Positions 35,272 through 43,550 of a DNA stretch of 64,000 nucleotides are shown here, piece after piece (the stretch's first letter is position 1; every line of letters begins with the position of its first letter). Under the pieces are notes generated by a model. The model was not told where the DNA came from. It made no database searches and saw only the letters and a program-made list of their open reading frames with translations. Origin of the DNA: Salinactinospora qingdaonensis (GTDB taxonomy: Bacteria; Actinomycetota; Actinomycetes; Streptosporangiales; Streptosporangiaceae). The DNA lies in contig NZ_BAABDD010000002.1 in assembly GCF_039539445.1 (NCBI RefSeq), positions 186,001 to 250,000 on the forward strand. Direction: 5' to 3'. A program made the position numbers and the translations under genes.

Positions 35272-35571
35272 TCAGGCTGCGTTGGCGCGGCGCATGCGAC
35301 GCCGGCGCTCAGACGCGCGCTCGTCTTCATTCAAGCCACCCCACGTGCCGTACTTCTCGGGACGCGAAATCGCGTAGTCGAGACATTCGGTGCGGACAGG
35401 GCACTGAGCGCAGATCTCCTTGGCCTTACGCTCACGAATCTCCCGCTCCGGCTGGCGCTCGCCATCGGGGCCGAAGAAGAGCACAAGGTCCTCGCCCCGG
35501 CACGCGGCGGCGTCCTGCCAGCCCCAGCTCGGGCGGGGGCGCAGCGTGGCCTGCCGACGTACCTGAGCCAT
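35272..35571 (-). CDS. WhiB-family iron-sulfur transcription factor
   Basis: A 99-residue Wbl protein. Four cysteines (Cys24, Cys54, Cys57, Cys63; C-x29-C-x2-C-x5-C) hold a 4Fe-4S cluster sensitive to NO and oxygen. GTWGG (75-79) is the beta-turn, followed by the basic AERRRRM-type tail (SERRRRMRRANAA) that contacts DNA. Wbl proteins act with the primary sigma factor's region 4. The sequence GEDLVLFFGPDGERQPERE resembles the widespread WblE/WhiB-like group; which one cannot be fixed. ATG at 35571 has GAGGTGG eight bases upstream. The 5' region has a TACTAG-type -10 candidate. Confidence 0.92.
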   Translation of the reverse strand: MAQVRRQATLRPRPSWGWQDAAACRGEDLVLFFGPDGERQPEREIRERKAKEICAQCPVRTECLDYAISRPEKYGTWGGLNEDERASERRRRMRRANAA

Positions 35572-36033
35572 GGTTGAACCACCTCTACTGAAATCGCTAG
35601 TAAGCTGTTAGAAGCTGAAGTCACAAACAAACAGGGTCGTGCGGCGTGAGACACCCCACACGACGCAAACGTCATGCGGCGCTTCGGTAATCCCGATGTG
35701 GCTGAGACCACGGGGCGCAGAACCGCCGAAGCCGGCGGGCGCTCACGCGATTGGCCGTGGAGGCTGAAAACGCTCTCTCACCGAGCCGATACGCAATCAT
35801 GCCATCCCCGCTCCCGTTTGTGCACGGGGGGTGGGGAAATTACTCGCTCAACCGTTATCGAAATCTGACGATCGTCGACTCGCGCCGACCTGTCTGTCCT
35901 GGTTCGCCACGGAATCGCAAGTTCCCGGCATCACACCGGATACAGAACATCATATGTGGCTCTTCGGCTTCTGGCCAGAGTTTTACGCCGATGGTGCGGC
36001 TCACACCGCGTGGTGGCGGCACGTCCTTCCGTA
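35572..36033. other. Region upstream of whiB, no supported gene
   Basis: About 460 bp. It carries the whiB promoter and leader. At its right end a + strand frame (ATG near 35953, ending at 36033) encodes a 26-residue aromatic peptide starting MWLFGFWPEFYADG and ending HVLP, just before a strong hairpin. It has no ribosome site, so I do not call it a gene. Confidence 0.4.
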
Positions 36034-36069
36034 GGGCCGTGGGCGGATGCGCCGCCCCGCCCACGGCCC
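36034..36069. terminator. Strong hairpin after MBL hydrolase gene
   Basis: GGGCCGTGGGCGG and CCGCCCACGGCCC form a perfect 13-bp stem with a 10-nt loop. It starts 11 bp beyond the stop of the minus-strand hydrolase gene. Confidence 0.75.
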
Positions 36070-36080
36070 CAAGCAAGACT

Positions 36081-36734
36081 TCAGACGTCCCGACTGTCCC
36101 CTGGCGTCAGCCGCTCGTAGGCGCCCTTAGCGACGCCGGTCGCGGCCAGGTTCTTGGCGTAGACCGCGGCACCGGTCTCGTTGAGCAGTCCATCGTGGAC
36201 CGCGATCGCGCGGTCGGGGTCGACCTCGCGCGCGTAGTCGATCAACTCGGCGACCTTCATCCACGGAGCGTGCAAGGGCAGCAACAGGGTGCCCACCGGG
36301 TCCTCGGGGACGGTCAGCGCGTCACCCGGGTGGAAGATCGCGCCCGCGTCCCCGTCGATCCGGAAGCCGACGTTGGCCACGACCGGAATATCCGGATGGA
36401 TTACCGCATGCCGTTCGCCGTACACATGCACGTCAAAACCGGCGATGTCGAGCGCGTCGCCGTGTTTGACCGTGTGGACCGCGGTGCCCATGGCCTCCAG
36501 CGCGCCCAGCCGTGAGGCGATGCCGGCATGGGTGTAGATCTGGAGTTCGGGGTTGGCCGAGGCGGCAGCGTTGAGCCGGTCCATGTCGAAGTGGTCAGGG
36601 TGCTCATGGGTAATGGCGATGGCGTCGGCTCCCACCGCCGCGTCGGGCTCGCTAAATCCCCCCGGGTCGATGACGAGGGTCGCCCCTGCGTGCTCCAGAC
36701 GCACGCAGGCGTGTCCCAATTTGGTGATACGCAC
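36081..36734 (-). CDS. Metallo-beta-lactamase-fold hydrolase (UlaG-like)
   Basis: A 217-residue protein of the MBL superfamily, UlaG/YtkL-like. The metal motif is THEHPDHFD (His43, His45, Asp47, His48), with further ligands in GERHAVIHP and FHPGDAL (Asp bridging) and a late AVHDGLLN. Substrate unknown; members hydrolyse lactones, phosphoesters or related compounds. ATG at 36734 begins MRITKLGHACVRLEH, the usual family start. It is monocistronic and divergent from the PPOX flavoprotein gene. Confidence 0.88.
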   Translation of the reverse strand: MRITKLGHACVRLEHAGATLVIDPGGFSEPDAAVGADAIAITHEHPDHFDMDRLNAAASANPELQIYTHAGIASRLGALEAMGTAVHTVKHGDALDIAGFDVHVYGERHAVIHPDIPVVANVGFRIDGDAGAIFHPGDALTVPEDPVGTLLLPLHAPWMKVAELIDYAREVDPDRAIAVHDGLLNETGAAVYAKNLAATGVAKGAYERLTPGDSRDV

Positions 36735-37095
36735 GAGTCTGTCCTTAGTTGACCGTTGTCCGGTGGCTGTCTCGCTGACTCCGTCGGCTGCACCGCTGTT
36801 TCCTTGCTCGGCACCGCCCAGTGCTCTGCTGCGGGCCGCCGACCCCGTCGTCTTCCGACCCTAGAGCGTCACCGCCCGTCGGCGCAGCGCGGGCGAGCAG
36901 CCCCAGCACCCGGGTTCGGCCGCTACGGTTGCGGGCGCGCCGCAGGCGGCGGTCGGCGCCGTCCACGCCTGCGGGGCCGGGGACTCTGGCGAGCTTTCGA
37001 AGCCTCGTTGTAGGTTGCCAATGGTGTAGACCACACAGTCGAATCGTTAGCACCGACGGCAATGGCATACTCGACAGTCAGGGGAATTGGGGGAC
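36735..37095. other. Divergent intergenic region
   Basis: About 360 bp between the MBL hydrolase and PPOX genes. It must contain both promoters. I see no coding frame, repeat or operator worth naming. Confidence 0.4.
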
Positions 37096-37740
37096 ATGTC
37101 CATGCGCGAGACCCCGCACACACCCGTAGTGACCGTTGATACCGAGGAGGAGTTGCGCGCCATCGTCGGCGAGCCCAGCCCTCGTGCCTTCGCCAAGCAG
37201 CGCACCACCCTCCACGAGCACGATCGGACCTTCATCGCCCGATCGCCGATGCTCCTCCTCGCCACCGCGGCGGCCGACGGTTCCTGCGACGTCTCTCCCC
37301 GCGGTGACGCCGCCGGCTTCGTCCAACCACTCGACGACACCACTCTGGCGATCCCCGACCGTCCAGGGAACCGCCGCGTTGACTCCTTCCGCAACATCTT
37401 GGCCAACCCCCAGGTCGCCCTGTGGTTCTGTGTACCGAACGTAGAGGAGACCCTGCGGATCAACGGTGTGGCCCATCTGGTGCGCGAGGCCCCCTTCCTC
37501 GACGAGATGGCGGTGCGGGGCCGGCGCCCGTCGCTGGCGCTGGTCGTCACGATCGAGGAGATCTACTTCCACTGCGGTAAAGCTTTACGTCGCGCCAAGC
37601 TCTGGCACAGCGACACCTGGCCCGACCGCGCCGAACTCCCCACGCTGGGGCGCATCATGGTCGACCAGCGGGCCACCGAATCCTCCGTCGCCGAGATGGA
37701 CGCCTACTACCGCGACTCCTACCGCAACACCCTCTACTGA
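37096..37740 (+). CDS. PPOX-fold FMN flavoprotein (MSMEG_1061-like)
   Basis: A 214-residue protein of the pyridoxamine-5'-phosphate-oxidase-like split-barrel fold. FIARSPMLLLATAAADGSCDVSPRGD contains the FMN-binding core; IPDRPGNRRVDSFRNIL and EIYFHCGKALRRAKLW (with Cys) are typical of the subgroup often annotated MSMEG_1061-type, which are flavin reductases or oxidases of unknown substrate. ATG at 37096 has GGGGGAC close upstream; a second ATG follows at 37102. Monocistronic. Confidence 0.85.
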   Translation: MSMRETPHTPVVTVDTEEELRAIVGEPSPRAFAKQRTTLHEHDRTFIARSPMLLLATAAADGSCDVSPRGDAAGFVQPLDDTTLAIPDRPGNRRVDSFRNILANPQVALWFCVPNVEETLRINGVAHLVREAPFLDEMAVRGRRPSLALVVTIEEIYFHCGKALRRAKLWHSDTWPDRAELPTLGRIMVDQRATESSVAEMDAYYRDSYRNTLY

Positions 37741-37789
37741 ACCGGCCACCCCCTTTATTAACCCTGCGCGAGGCGCGATGAGCCCAATG

Positions 37790-37812
37790 GCCACCCCCTA
37801 GGGGGTTTCTCC
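37790..37812. terminator. Palindromic terminator-like site
   Basis: ACCCCCTAGGGGGT followed by TTCT, about 50 bp after the PPOX gene. The stem with a short loop and a small pyrimidine tail suggests termination. Confidence 0.5.
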
Positions 37813-37991
37813 GGGCGTGTCCGCGGAACGGTGGGAGGTGTCGCGCCGTCGTAAAAGGCGACGGTACAGGGAGAGAACACGCTAAGGCCGCGCCGACTCT
37901 CCCGGCCGTGGCGAACAACCGCTGATCGGGCCAGTGCGAGCCATAATCGCCCGGTCCGTCCGTATATCCAGGGAAAGAGGGGCCCACACCG

Positions 37992-38399
37992 GTGGCTGCG
38001 CTACGTCTTGTCCTCAACATCATCTGGCTGGTCATTGCCGGTTTCTGGCTCGCGGTCGGCTATACCATCGCGGGCCTGATCTGCTGTGTCCTCATCATCA
38101 CCATCCCCTTCGGGATCGCCTCGTTCCGTATGGCCGGCTATGCGCTGTGGCCCTTCGGCCGGGAGGTCGTGCACCGACGCGAGGCCGGTGCTGCCAGCAC
38201 GCTCGGTAACGTCATCTGGATCATCGTCGCCGGCTGGTGGCTGACGATCGAGCACATCGCCACCGCCTGCGCCCTGGCGGTCACCATCATCGGTATCCCC
38301 ATGGCATGGGCCTCGCTGAAGATGATCCCGCTCGCGCTGGCGCCCTTCGGCAACGAGGTCGTCCCCAGCGGCGCCCCGCGCGAACCTTGGCGGATCTAG
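37992..38399 (+). CDS. YccF domain membrane protein
   Basis: A 135-residue inner-membrane protein made of two YccF repeats, each with two helices and a conserved signature: ITIPFGIASFRMAGYALWPFGREVV (about 36-60) and ITIIGIPMAWASLKMIPLALAPFG (about 96-119). The N-terminal NIIWLVIAGFWLAVGY and its copy NVIWIIVAGWWLTIEH confirm the duplication. Function unknown. GTG at 37992 is downstream of GGGAAAGAGGGG. Monocistronic. Confidence 0.9.
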   Translation: MAALRLVLNIIWLVIAGFWLAVGYTIAGLICCVLIITIPFGIASFRMAGYALWPFGREVVHRREAGAASTLGNVIWIIVAGWWLTIEHIATACALAVTIIGIPMAWASLKMIPLALAPFGNEVVPSGAPREPWRI

Positions 38400-38722
38400 G
38401 TTCGGCCACGCTGCACCTGAGCTGCTGCGCGAAAGTGGAGGGGCGGTCCCGGCAGGAACTGGCGGATCGGCAACGATCGCGCGGCAGGGGTGCTTGGGCT
38501 CTCCCCAGCGAGGCGCTCTCGCCACAGTGCAGCAGCAGGGGCCGGAGCGGGGCCCTGCCCCGCGCGAGTGTCGCTTCCGACAGACGCGGCCCCATAGCCC
38601 ACAGCCCCCTCCGCTACCTCGGCCTGCATGATGTGCACAGCGGTGTAGGGAGCACGGTATTCGTCGAGTAAGAAGGAAACTGCGTCGCAGGCGTGCACCA
38701 GTCACCGGTGAGGGGAGCGGAC
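38400..38722. other. Intergenic region, one doubtful minus-strand frame
   Basis: About 320 bp between yccF and the AI-2E family gene. A 100-codon minus-strand frame (38396-38698) begins MHACDAVSFLLDEYRAPYTA and has coding-like usage in its first third only, with no ribosome site. It may be a decayed gene fragment; I do not call it. Confidence 0.35.
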
Positions 38723-38770
38723 GTGCGATTCACACGGCCAAGTACGTGGTCGTTTCGGAGGAGGCGAAAC

Positions 38771-40090
38771 GTGGTTCGCCAGCCACCACAGCAGCCCGTA
38801 GAGAAGGCGCCACCGCCCGAGGTGCCCGAGGACGACTTCTTGCGCAAGGTCAGTGACACGGCCTGGCGGATTCTGCTGATCGGCGTCGTCGTGGCACTGC
38901 TGCTATGGGGAGCCTTCTACATCCGCGTCGTCGTCATCCCCACCATCCTGGCGGTCTTCCTCACCGCGTTGCTCATGCCGCCGGCCTCGTGGCTGCGCCG
39001 CAAGGGGCTGGGACGCGGCTCGTCCACGATCCTGACCTTCGTCGGCGCCCTCATCGTTTTCGGCGGCGTCGTGACCCTCGTGGTCCAACCGGCGATATCT
39101 GGCTTCGCCGATCTGGTCGAAAGCGTCAACCAGGCGGTGGGCGTGCTCCAGAGCTTCGCCGCTTCGATGGGCCTGGACGAGCAACTCGTCAACCAGCTCA
39201 TCCAACAGGCCGAGGAGGAGATCCAACAGGACAGCAGCCGGCTGATCAGCGGCGCTTGGGCCAGTGCGGTCGCCGTCGGCGAGGTGCTCATCGGCCTGAT
39301 TCTGATGCTGGTCCTGACGGTCTATTTCGTCCATTCCGGCGATAGGCTCATGGAATGGGTGCGCGAACTGTTCCCGCGCCGCACCCGCCATGCTCTCAAG
39401 GTCAGCGGTGACGTCACCTACAACGTGATCGGGCGCTACGTGCGCGGTATCGCCCTGGTCGGGCTCATCGACGCGGTCGGCATCGGCGTCTTCCTCATCT
39501 TCCTCATCGACCCCGCGTTGGCGGTTCCGCTGATCTTCCTCACCTTCATCGGCGCGTTCCTGCCGGTGGTCGGGGCGTTCGTGGCCGGGGTGTTGGCCGC
39601 AGTCGTGGCCTTTATCGACGCCGGTTTCCTCGTCGCTCTCGTCGTCGTCGCCGTCACGATCGTCGTGCAGCAGTTGGAGAGTCACATCTTCGCCCCGCGG
39701 GTCTACGGCAAGGCCCTTGAGCTGCCCTCGGCCGTGGTGCTGCTCGTCATCGCCGTCGGCTCGATCATCGGTGGGCTGGTCGGGGCCTTCCTCGCCACGC
39801 CGGTCGCCGCCGTGGTCGCCGCGCTGCTGCGCAACCGCTCCCTCGTCACCGCCTCCGCCGACAGCGCCGCCTCCGAGTCCTCCCAGGGCACGGTCACGAG
39901 GGCAGGCCCCTCCGCGCCTGCGGCACAGCCGGCACAACCTCCGTCGGGGCCCCCAACCGGGGCCAACCAGGTCGAGAGCGCCGCGGCCTCCTCCACCACC
40001 TCCGGAGAGTCTGCCCAACCGGTCGGGAAACCCGCCACGGCAACGGAAAACCGCGAGGGCAACGGAACCGCCTCCGGTCCCGGTGGCTGA
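38771..40090 (+). CDS. AI-2E family (TqsA/PerM-like) transporter
   Basis: A 439-residue permease of the AI-2E family, named for the E. coli TqsA autoinducer-2 exporter; other members are Na+/H+ antiporters or of unknown role. Seven to eight helices; the amphipathic region with QLVNQLIQQAEEEIQQD lies between helices 3 and 4, and the C-terminal GKALELPSAVVLLVIAVGSIIGGLVGAFLATP is the conserved pore segment. The last 80 residues are a disordered Pro/Ser/Gly tail. GTG at 38771 has an ideal site (GGAGGAGG, 6 bases before); an alternative GTG at 38723 also has one. Confidence 0.88.
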   Translation: MVRQPPQQPVEKAPPPEVPEDDFLRKVSDTAWRILLIGVVVALLLWGAFYIRVVVIPTILAVFLTALLMPPASWLRRKGLGRGSSTILTFVGALIVFGGVVTLVVQPAISGFADLVESVNQAVGVLQSFAASMGLDEQLVNQLIQQAEEEIQQDSSRLISGAWASAVAVGEVLIGLILMLVLTVYFVHSGDRLMEWVRELFPRRTRHALKVSGDVTYNVIGRYVRGIALVGLIDAVGIGVFLIFLIDPALAVPLIFLTFIGAFLPVVGAFVAGVLAAVVAFIDAGFLVALVVVAVTIVVQQLESHIFAPRVYGKALELPSAVVLLVIAVGSIIGGLVGAFLATPVAAVVAALLRNRSLVTASADSAASESSQGTVTRAGPSAPAAQPAQPPSGPPTGANQVESAAASSTTSGESAQPVGKPATATENREGNGTASGPGG

Positions 40091-40287
40091 GCGGCCCTCC
40101 GGCGGGACGCGGCACGGCCGGGCGTGCGGTTATCGGTGGCTACAACGGTTAGGCTTGCGTGCGTGCGTGCCACCACGGACTGACCCCTGCCCTGTCGCGT
40201 TCGCGCCGCCCAGCCGGCGGCTGCCGCGCGGGCGCGACGCCGATTTACGCACACGTCTTTTCTTCTCCCAGGAAGAGCGCGCCACCC

Positions 40288-41886
40288 ATGCTCATCGCCA
40301 ACGACCTCGAAATCCGCGTGGGCTCTCGGCTGCTGCTGGAGCCCACGACCTTCCGTGTCGCCGCGGGAGACCGCATCGGTCTTGTCGGACGCAACGGCGC
40401 TGGCAAGACTACGCTGACCAAGGTCCTGGCCGGTGCCGGCCTCCCGGCCTCGGGCACCGTCACCTCGGGGGGCACCACCGGTTACCTCCCCCAAGATCCG
40501 CGCACCGGGGACCTCGATGTCATCGCGCGGGACCGTATCTTGTCATCGCGCGGGATCGACGAGGTGCTGCGCGAGATGCGCCTAGCCGAGGAGAAAATGA
40601 GCAGCGACGACGCCAAGGTGCGCGATCGTGGCGTGCGCTCCTACGCCCGGATGGAGGAGCGGCTCCACGCGCTTGGCGGCTACGCTGCCGAGGCCGAGGC
40701 CGCCTCGATCGCCAGTAGTCTCGGCCTGCCCGAGCGCATCCTCGGCCAGCCGTTGCGAACGCTGTCAGGAGGCCAGCGCCGCCGCGTCGAACTCGCTCGT
40801 ATCCTCTTCAGCGGGGCCGACACCCTGCTGCTGGACGAGCCCACCAACCACCTCGACGGTGACTCCATCGTGTGGCTGCGTGACTTTCTCAAGTCTCACC
40901 AGGGCGGGCTCATCGTCATCAGTCACGACGTCGATCTGGTGGAGCACGTCGTCAACAAGGTCTTCTACCTTGACGCCAACCGCAGCGTCATCGACATCTA
41001 CAACATGGGCTGGCAGGCCTACCTGACCCAACGCGAGGCCGACGAGCGGCGCCGCAAGCGCGAGCAGGCCAACGCCGAGAAACAGGCCGCCTCGCTACGC
41101 AAGCAGGCCGACCGGTTTCGCGCCAAGGCGACCAAGGCCAAAGCGGCCCAGCAGATGGAGCAGCGCGCCGAACGCATCCTCGGTTCGGTGGCGGGCACCC
41201 GTTCCAGCGAACGGGTGGCCAAGCTGCGCTTCCCCGATCCTGCGCCGAGTGGCCGCACCCCGTTGACCGCCAGGGGGCTGTCCAAGTCCTATGGCTCGCT
41301 GGAGATTTTTTCCGGGGTCGACCTGGCGATCGACCGCGGGAGCCGGGTCGTCATCTTGGGGCTCAACGGGGCGGGCAAGACGACGCTGCTGCGCTTGTTG
41401 GCCGGAGTGGACACGCCCGACACCGGTGAGGTGGTGCACGGACACGGCCTGCGGCTGGGTTACTACGCCCAGGAGCACGAAACTCTCGACCTCAGCCAGT
41501 CGGTGCTGGCCAACATGACGGCCGCCGCACCACAGTTGCCCGAGGTCGAGGCGCGTCGAGTGCTGGGGTCGTTCCTGTTCACCGGAGACGACGTCGACAA
41601 GCCGGCCGATGTGCTCTCCGGCGGCGAGAAGACGCGCCTGGCGCTGGCCACGCTCGTCGTCTCCAGCGCCAACGTTTTGCTGCTGGACGAGCCCACCAAC
41701 AACCTTGACCCCGCCAGCCGCGAGGAGATCCTGGCTGCTCTGCGCAACTACAAGGGGGCCATCGTTTTGGTCACGCACGACGAGGGAGCCGTGGAGGCGC
41801 TCCAGCCAGAGCGGGTCATCATGCTCCCCGACGGGGTGGAGGACATCTGGAACGCCGAGTTCGCCGATCTCATCGCGCTCGCCTGA
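40288..41886 (+). CDS. ABC-F ATPase (Rv1473-like)
   Basis: A 532-residue soluble protein with two ABC domains and no membrane part. Domain 1 has Walker A GLVGRNGAGKTT, signature LSGGQRRRVEL and Walker B TLLLDEPTNHLD; domain 2 has LGLNGAGKTT, LSGGEKTRLAL and VLLLDEPTNNLD. The linker (about 255-320) is the long basic coiled coil that reaches into the ribosome in ABC-F proteins. Members either protect ribosomes from antibiotics or tune translation; the sequence and its neighbours resemble M. tuberculosis Rv1473. ATG at 40288 fits the family; the frame is open upstream. Confidence 0.9.
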   Translation: MLIANDLEIRVGSRLLLEPTTFRVAAGDRIGLVGRNGAGKTTLTKVLAGAGLPASGTVTSGGTTGYLPQDPRTGDLDVIARDRILSSRGIDEVLREMRLAEEKMSSDDAKVRDRGVRSYARMEERLHALGGYAAEAEAASIASSLGLPERILGQPLRTLSGGQRRRVELARILFSGADTLLLDEPTNHLDGDSIVWLRDFLKSHQGGLIVISHDVDLVEHVVNKVFYLDANRSVIDIYNMGWQAYLTQREADERRRKREQANAEKQAASLRKQADRFRAKATKAKAAQQMEQRAERILGSVAGTRSSERVAKLRFPDPAPSGRTPLTARGLSKSYGSLEIFSGVDLAIDRGSRVVILGLNGAGKTTLLRLLAGVDTPDTGEVVHGHGLRLGYYAQEHETLDLSQSVLANMTAAAPQLPEVEARRVLGSFLFTGDDVDKPADVLSGGEKTRLALATLVVSSANVLLLDEPTNNLDPASREEILAALRNYKGAIVLVTHDEGAVEALQPERVIMLPDGVEDIWNAEFADLIALA

Positions 41887-42109
41887 GGGCGGCAGATCCT
41901 GCCGGCGGTGCTCGGTACCGGGAGGGCCCTACCTGAGGAGAGGGGGATGCCGGAACCCCTCCTTTTTTCTGGTCACAAATATCTTCGGTCCCAAATGTGC
42001 CAAAGCGCGGACACAACAGCTTTTCCAGTGCTGGTGGGTAGCCAGTCGACGCCCCATGACTGATCATGGGCAGCGACGTCGCGGTCACCCAAGAGCACAG
42101 GAGGTACTC

Positions 42110-42322
42110 GTGGCCGAGACCCTGAGAAAGGGCACCCGTGTGACGGGATCTGAACGCTCGCAGCTCGCTGCGGAATTGAAGAAGCGCTACGACGAAGGCG
42201 AGAGCATTCGTTCGCTGGCCGCTTCGACGGGACGCTCCTATGGTTTCGTGCACCGTCTACTCACCGAGTCAGGTGTGACGCTGCGCGGTCGGGGAGGAGC
42301 TACCCGTCGCAGTCGTGGCTGA
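42110..42322 (+). CDS. Small helix-turn-helix protein (Rv1473A-like)
   Basis: A 70-residue DNA-binding protein: LAAELKKRYDEGESIRSLAASTGRSYGFVHRLLTESG forms a helix-turn-helix of the kind found in resolvases and small actinobacterial regulators, ending in a basic GRGGATRRSRG tail. GTG at 42110 follows ACAGGAGG by 5 bases. Its place next to the ABC-F gene matches the Rv1473-Rv1473A arrangement in mycobacteria. Targets unknown. Confidence 0.88.
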   Translation: MAETLRKGTRVTGSERSQLAAELKKRYDEGESIRSLAASTGRSYGFVHRLLTESGVTLRGRGGATRRSRG

Positions 42323-42490
42323 CCGTAACCAGCGGTTTCGCTGTCGCTGATGTGATCGGTGCCGTTCTCGGAAACGGGTCCCGAGCGAGCGCGCCATGCT
42401 CGAAGGATTTATGGTGAGGCGCGGTGCCGGTGACGTCAACGGATAAGAGCTCGATGGGCCTGGCGGTCCGACGGGCCGCGGAAGGCGGAT

Positions 42491-43318
42491 ATGACACAGG
42501 AGTCCGTTCCCACGACCGAGGAGCTGGCAACTGCCGGGGTGCGGTTGGAGATCCACGGTGCGCTCGCCCGGATCACGCTGGCACGTCCGGAGCGGCATAA
42601 TGCCATGACTGGACGAACATGGACCGCTTTGGCCCATATTGGCCATACCTTATCCAGGTCTGTCCGAATTGTTGTGATTGATGGTGCGGGGGCGTCATTT
42701 TCCTCTGGGATCGATCTTGCCATGTTCGATCCCGCCGGCGGCCTCCCCGGTGAGCAGAGCTTGCTCCAACGTCTCCTCTCCGAGTCCGACGACTCCGCGA
42801 CCCACGCCTCTCTCGACGCCGACATCGCTTCCTACCAGGCGGGGTACCGGTGGTTGCGCCGGCCTGACATCGTTTCCATCGCCGCTGTGCACGGTCATGC
42901 CATCGGCGCCGGGTTCCAGCTCGCGCTCGCCTGCGATCTGCGCATCCTCGCCGAGGACGCGCAGTTGAGCATGCGCGAGCCCGCCCTGGGACTTGTGCCC
43001 GATCTCACGGGGACAAAGCCGCTGGTTGAACTCGTGGGACGCAGCCGGGCCATCGAACTGTGCCTGACCGCGCGCACCATCTCGGCTCGCGAGGCACATG
43101 AGCTGCGCCTCGCCGAATTGGTGGTGCCCAACGCTGAGCTCGACGGTGCCGTGACCGATCTCGTCGACGCTCTTTTGGCGACGCCCGCCGGGGCTGCCAG
43201 GGCTACCAAGGAACTCCTGGGCCAGGCCGGCGAGAATTCCCTGGAGGAGCAGGCCGCCGCTGAACGCGCAGCCCAGATCGAGCGGCTCCAGGCTATGGCC
43301 CAACGACTACCGGAATAA
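42491..43318 (+). CDS. Enoyl-CoA hydratase/isomerase family protein (EchA12-like)
   Basis: A 275-residue crotonase. LARPERHNAMTGRTW begins the fold, DGAGASFSSGIDLAMFDP is the first oxyanion-hole segment, AVHGHAIGAGFQLALACDLRI the second, and LSMREPALGLVPDLTGTKPL contains Glu at the catalytic position. Length and the inserted loop near residues 80-105 fit mycobacterial EchA12 (Rv1472), which is also adjacent to the ABC-F gene there. Substrate unknown; hydratase versus isomerase cannot be settled. ATG at 42491. No shared operon with the fadAB pair 40 kb away. Confidence 0.88.
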   Translation: MTQESVPTTEELATAGVRLEIHGALARITLARPERHNAMTGRTWTALAHIGHTLSRSVRIVVIDGAGASFSSGIDLAMFDPAGGLPGEQSLLQRLLSESDDSATHASLDADIASYQAGYRWLRRPDIVSIAAVHGHAIGAGFQLALACDLRILAEDAQLSMREPALGLVPDLTGTKPLVELVGRSRAIELCLTARTISAREAHELRLAELVVPNAELDGAVTDLVDALLATPAGAARATKELLGQAGENSLEEQAAAERAAQIERLQAMAQRLPE

Positions 43319-43550
43319 TCGCACTCACGTACTCGTCACCAGTCAACGTTTAGTATTGTGCTTCCAGCGGTCATCTTGTGCTGCGCGCATCCGGCGCGCC
43401 GGACCGCTCGATGACGGGAACGCGCCGCGTTCGTCCGTTACTGTTCCGCTCCGGCGCGTTTGTGTGATCTCTTCGTGGCCGACGCCGTTGTTGCGTGGCC
43501 TCGGAGCCTTCCTCGAAACGCCGCCGATTGATGAGGAAGGTTTACGTCAC

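Noticed and set aside
35953..36033. 26-codon aromatic peptide MWLFGFWPEFYADG...
   Set aside because: No ribosome site; the adjacent hairpin is better explained as the terminator of the opposite gene.
38396..38698. 100-codon minus-strand frame before the AI-2E family gene
   Set aside because: Only the first third has gene-like codon use, there is no ribosome site, and the end is unstructured. Left as a note.
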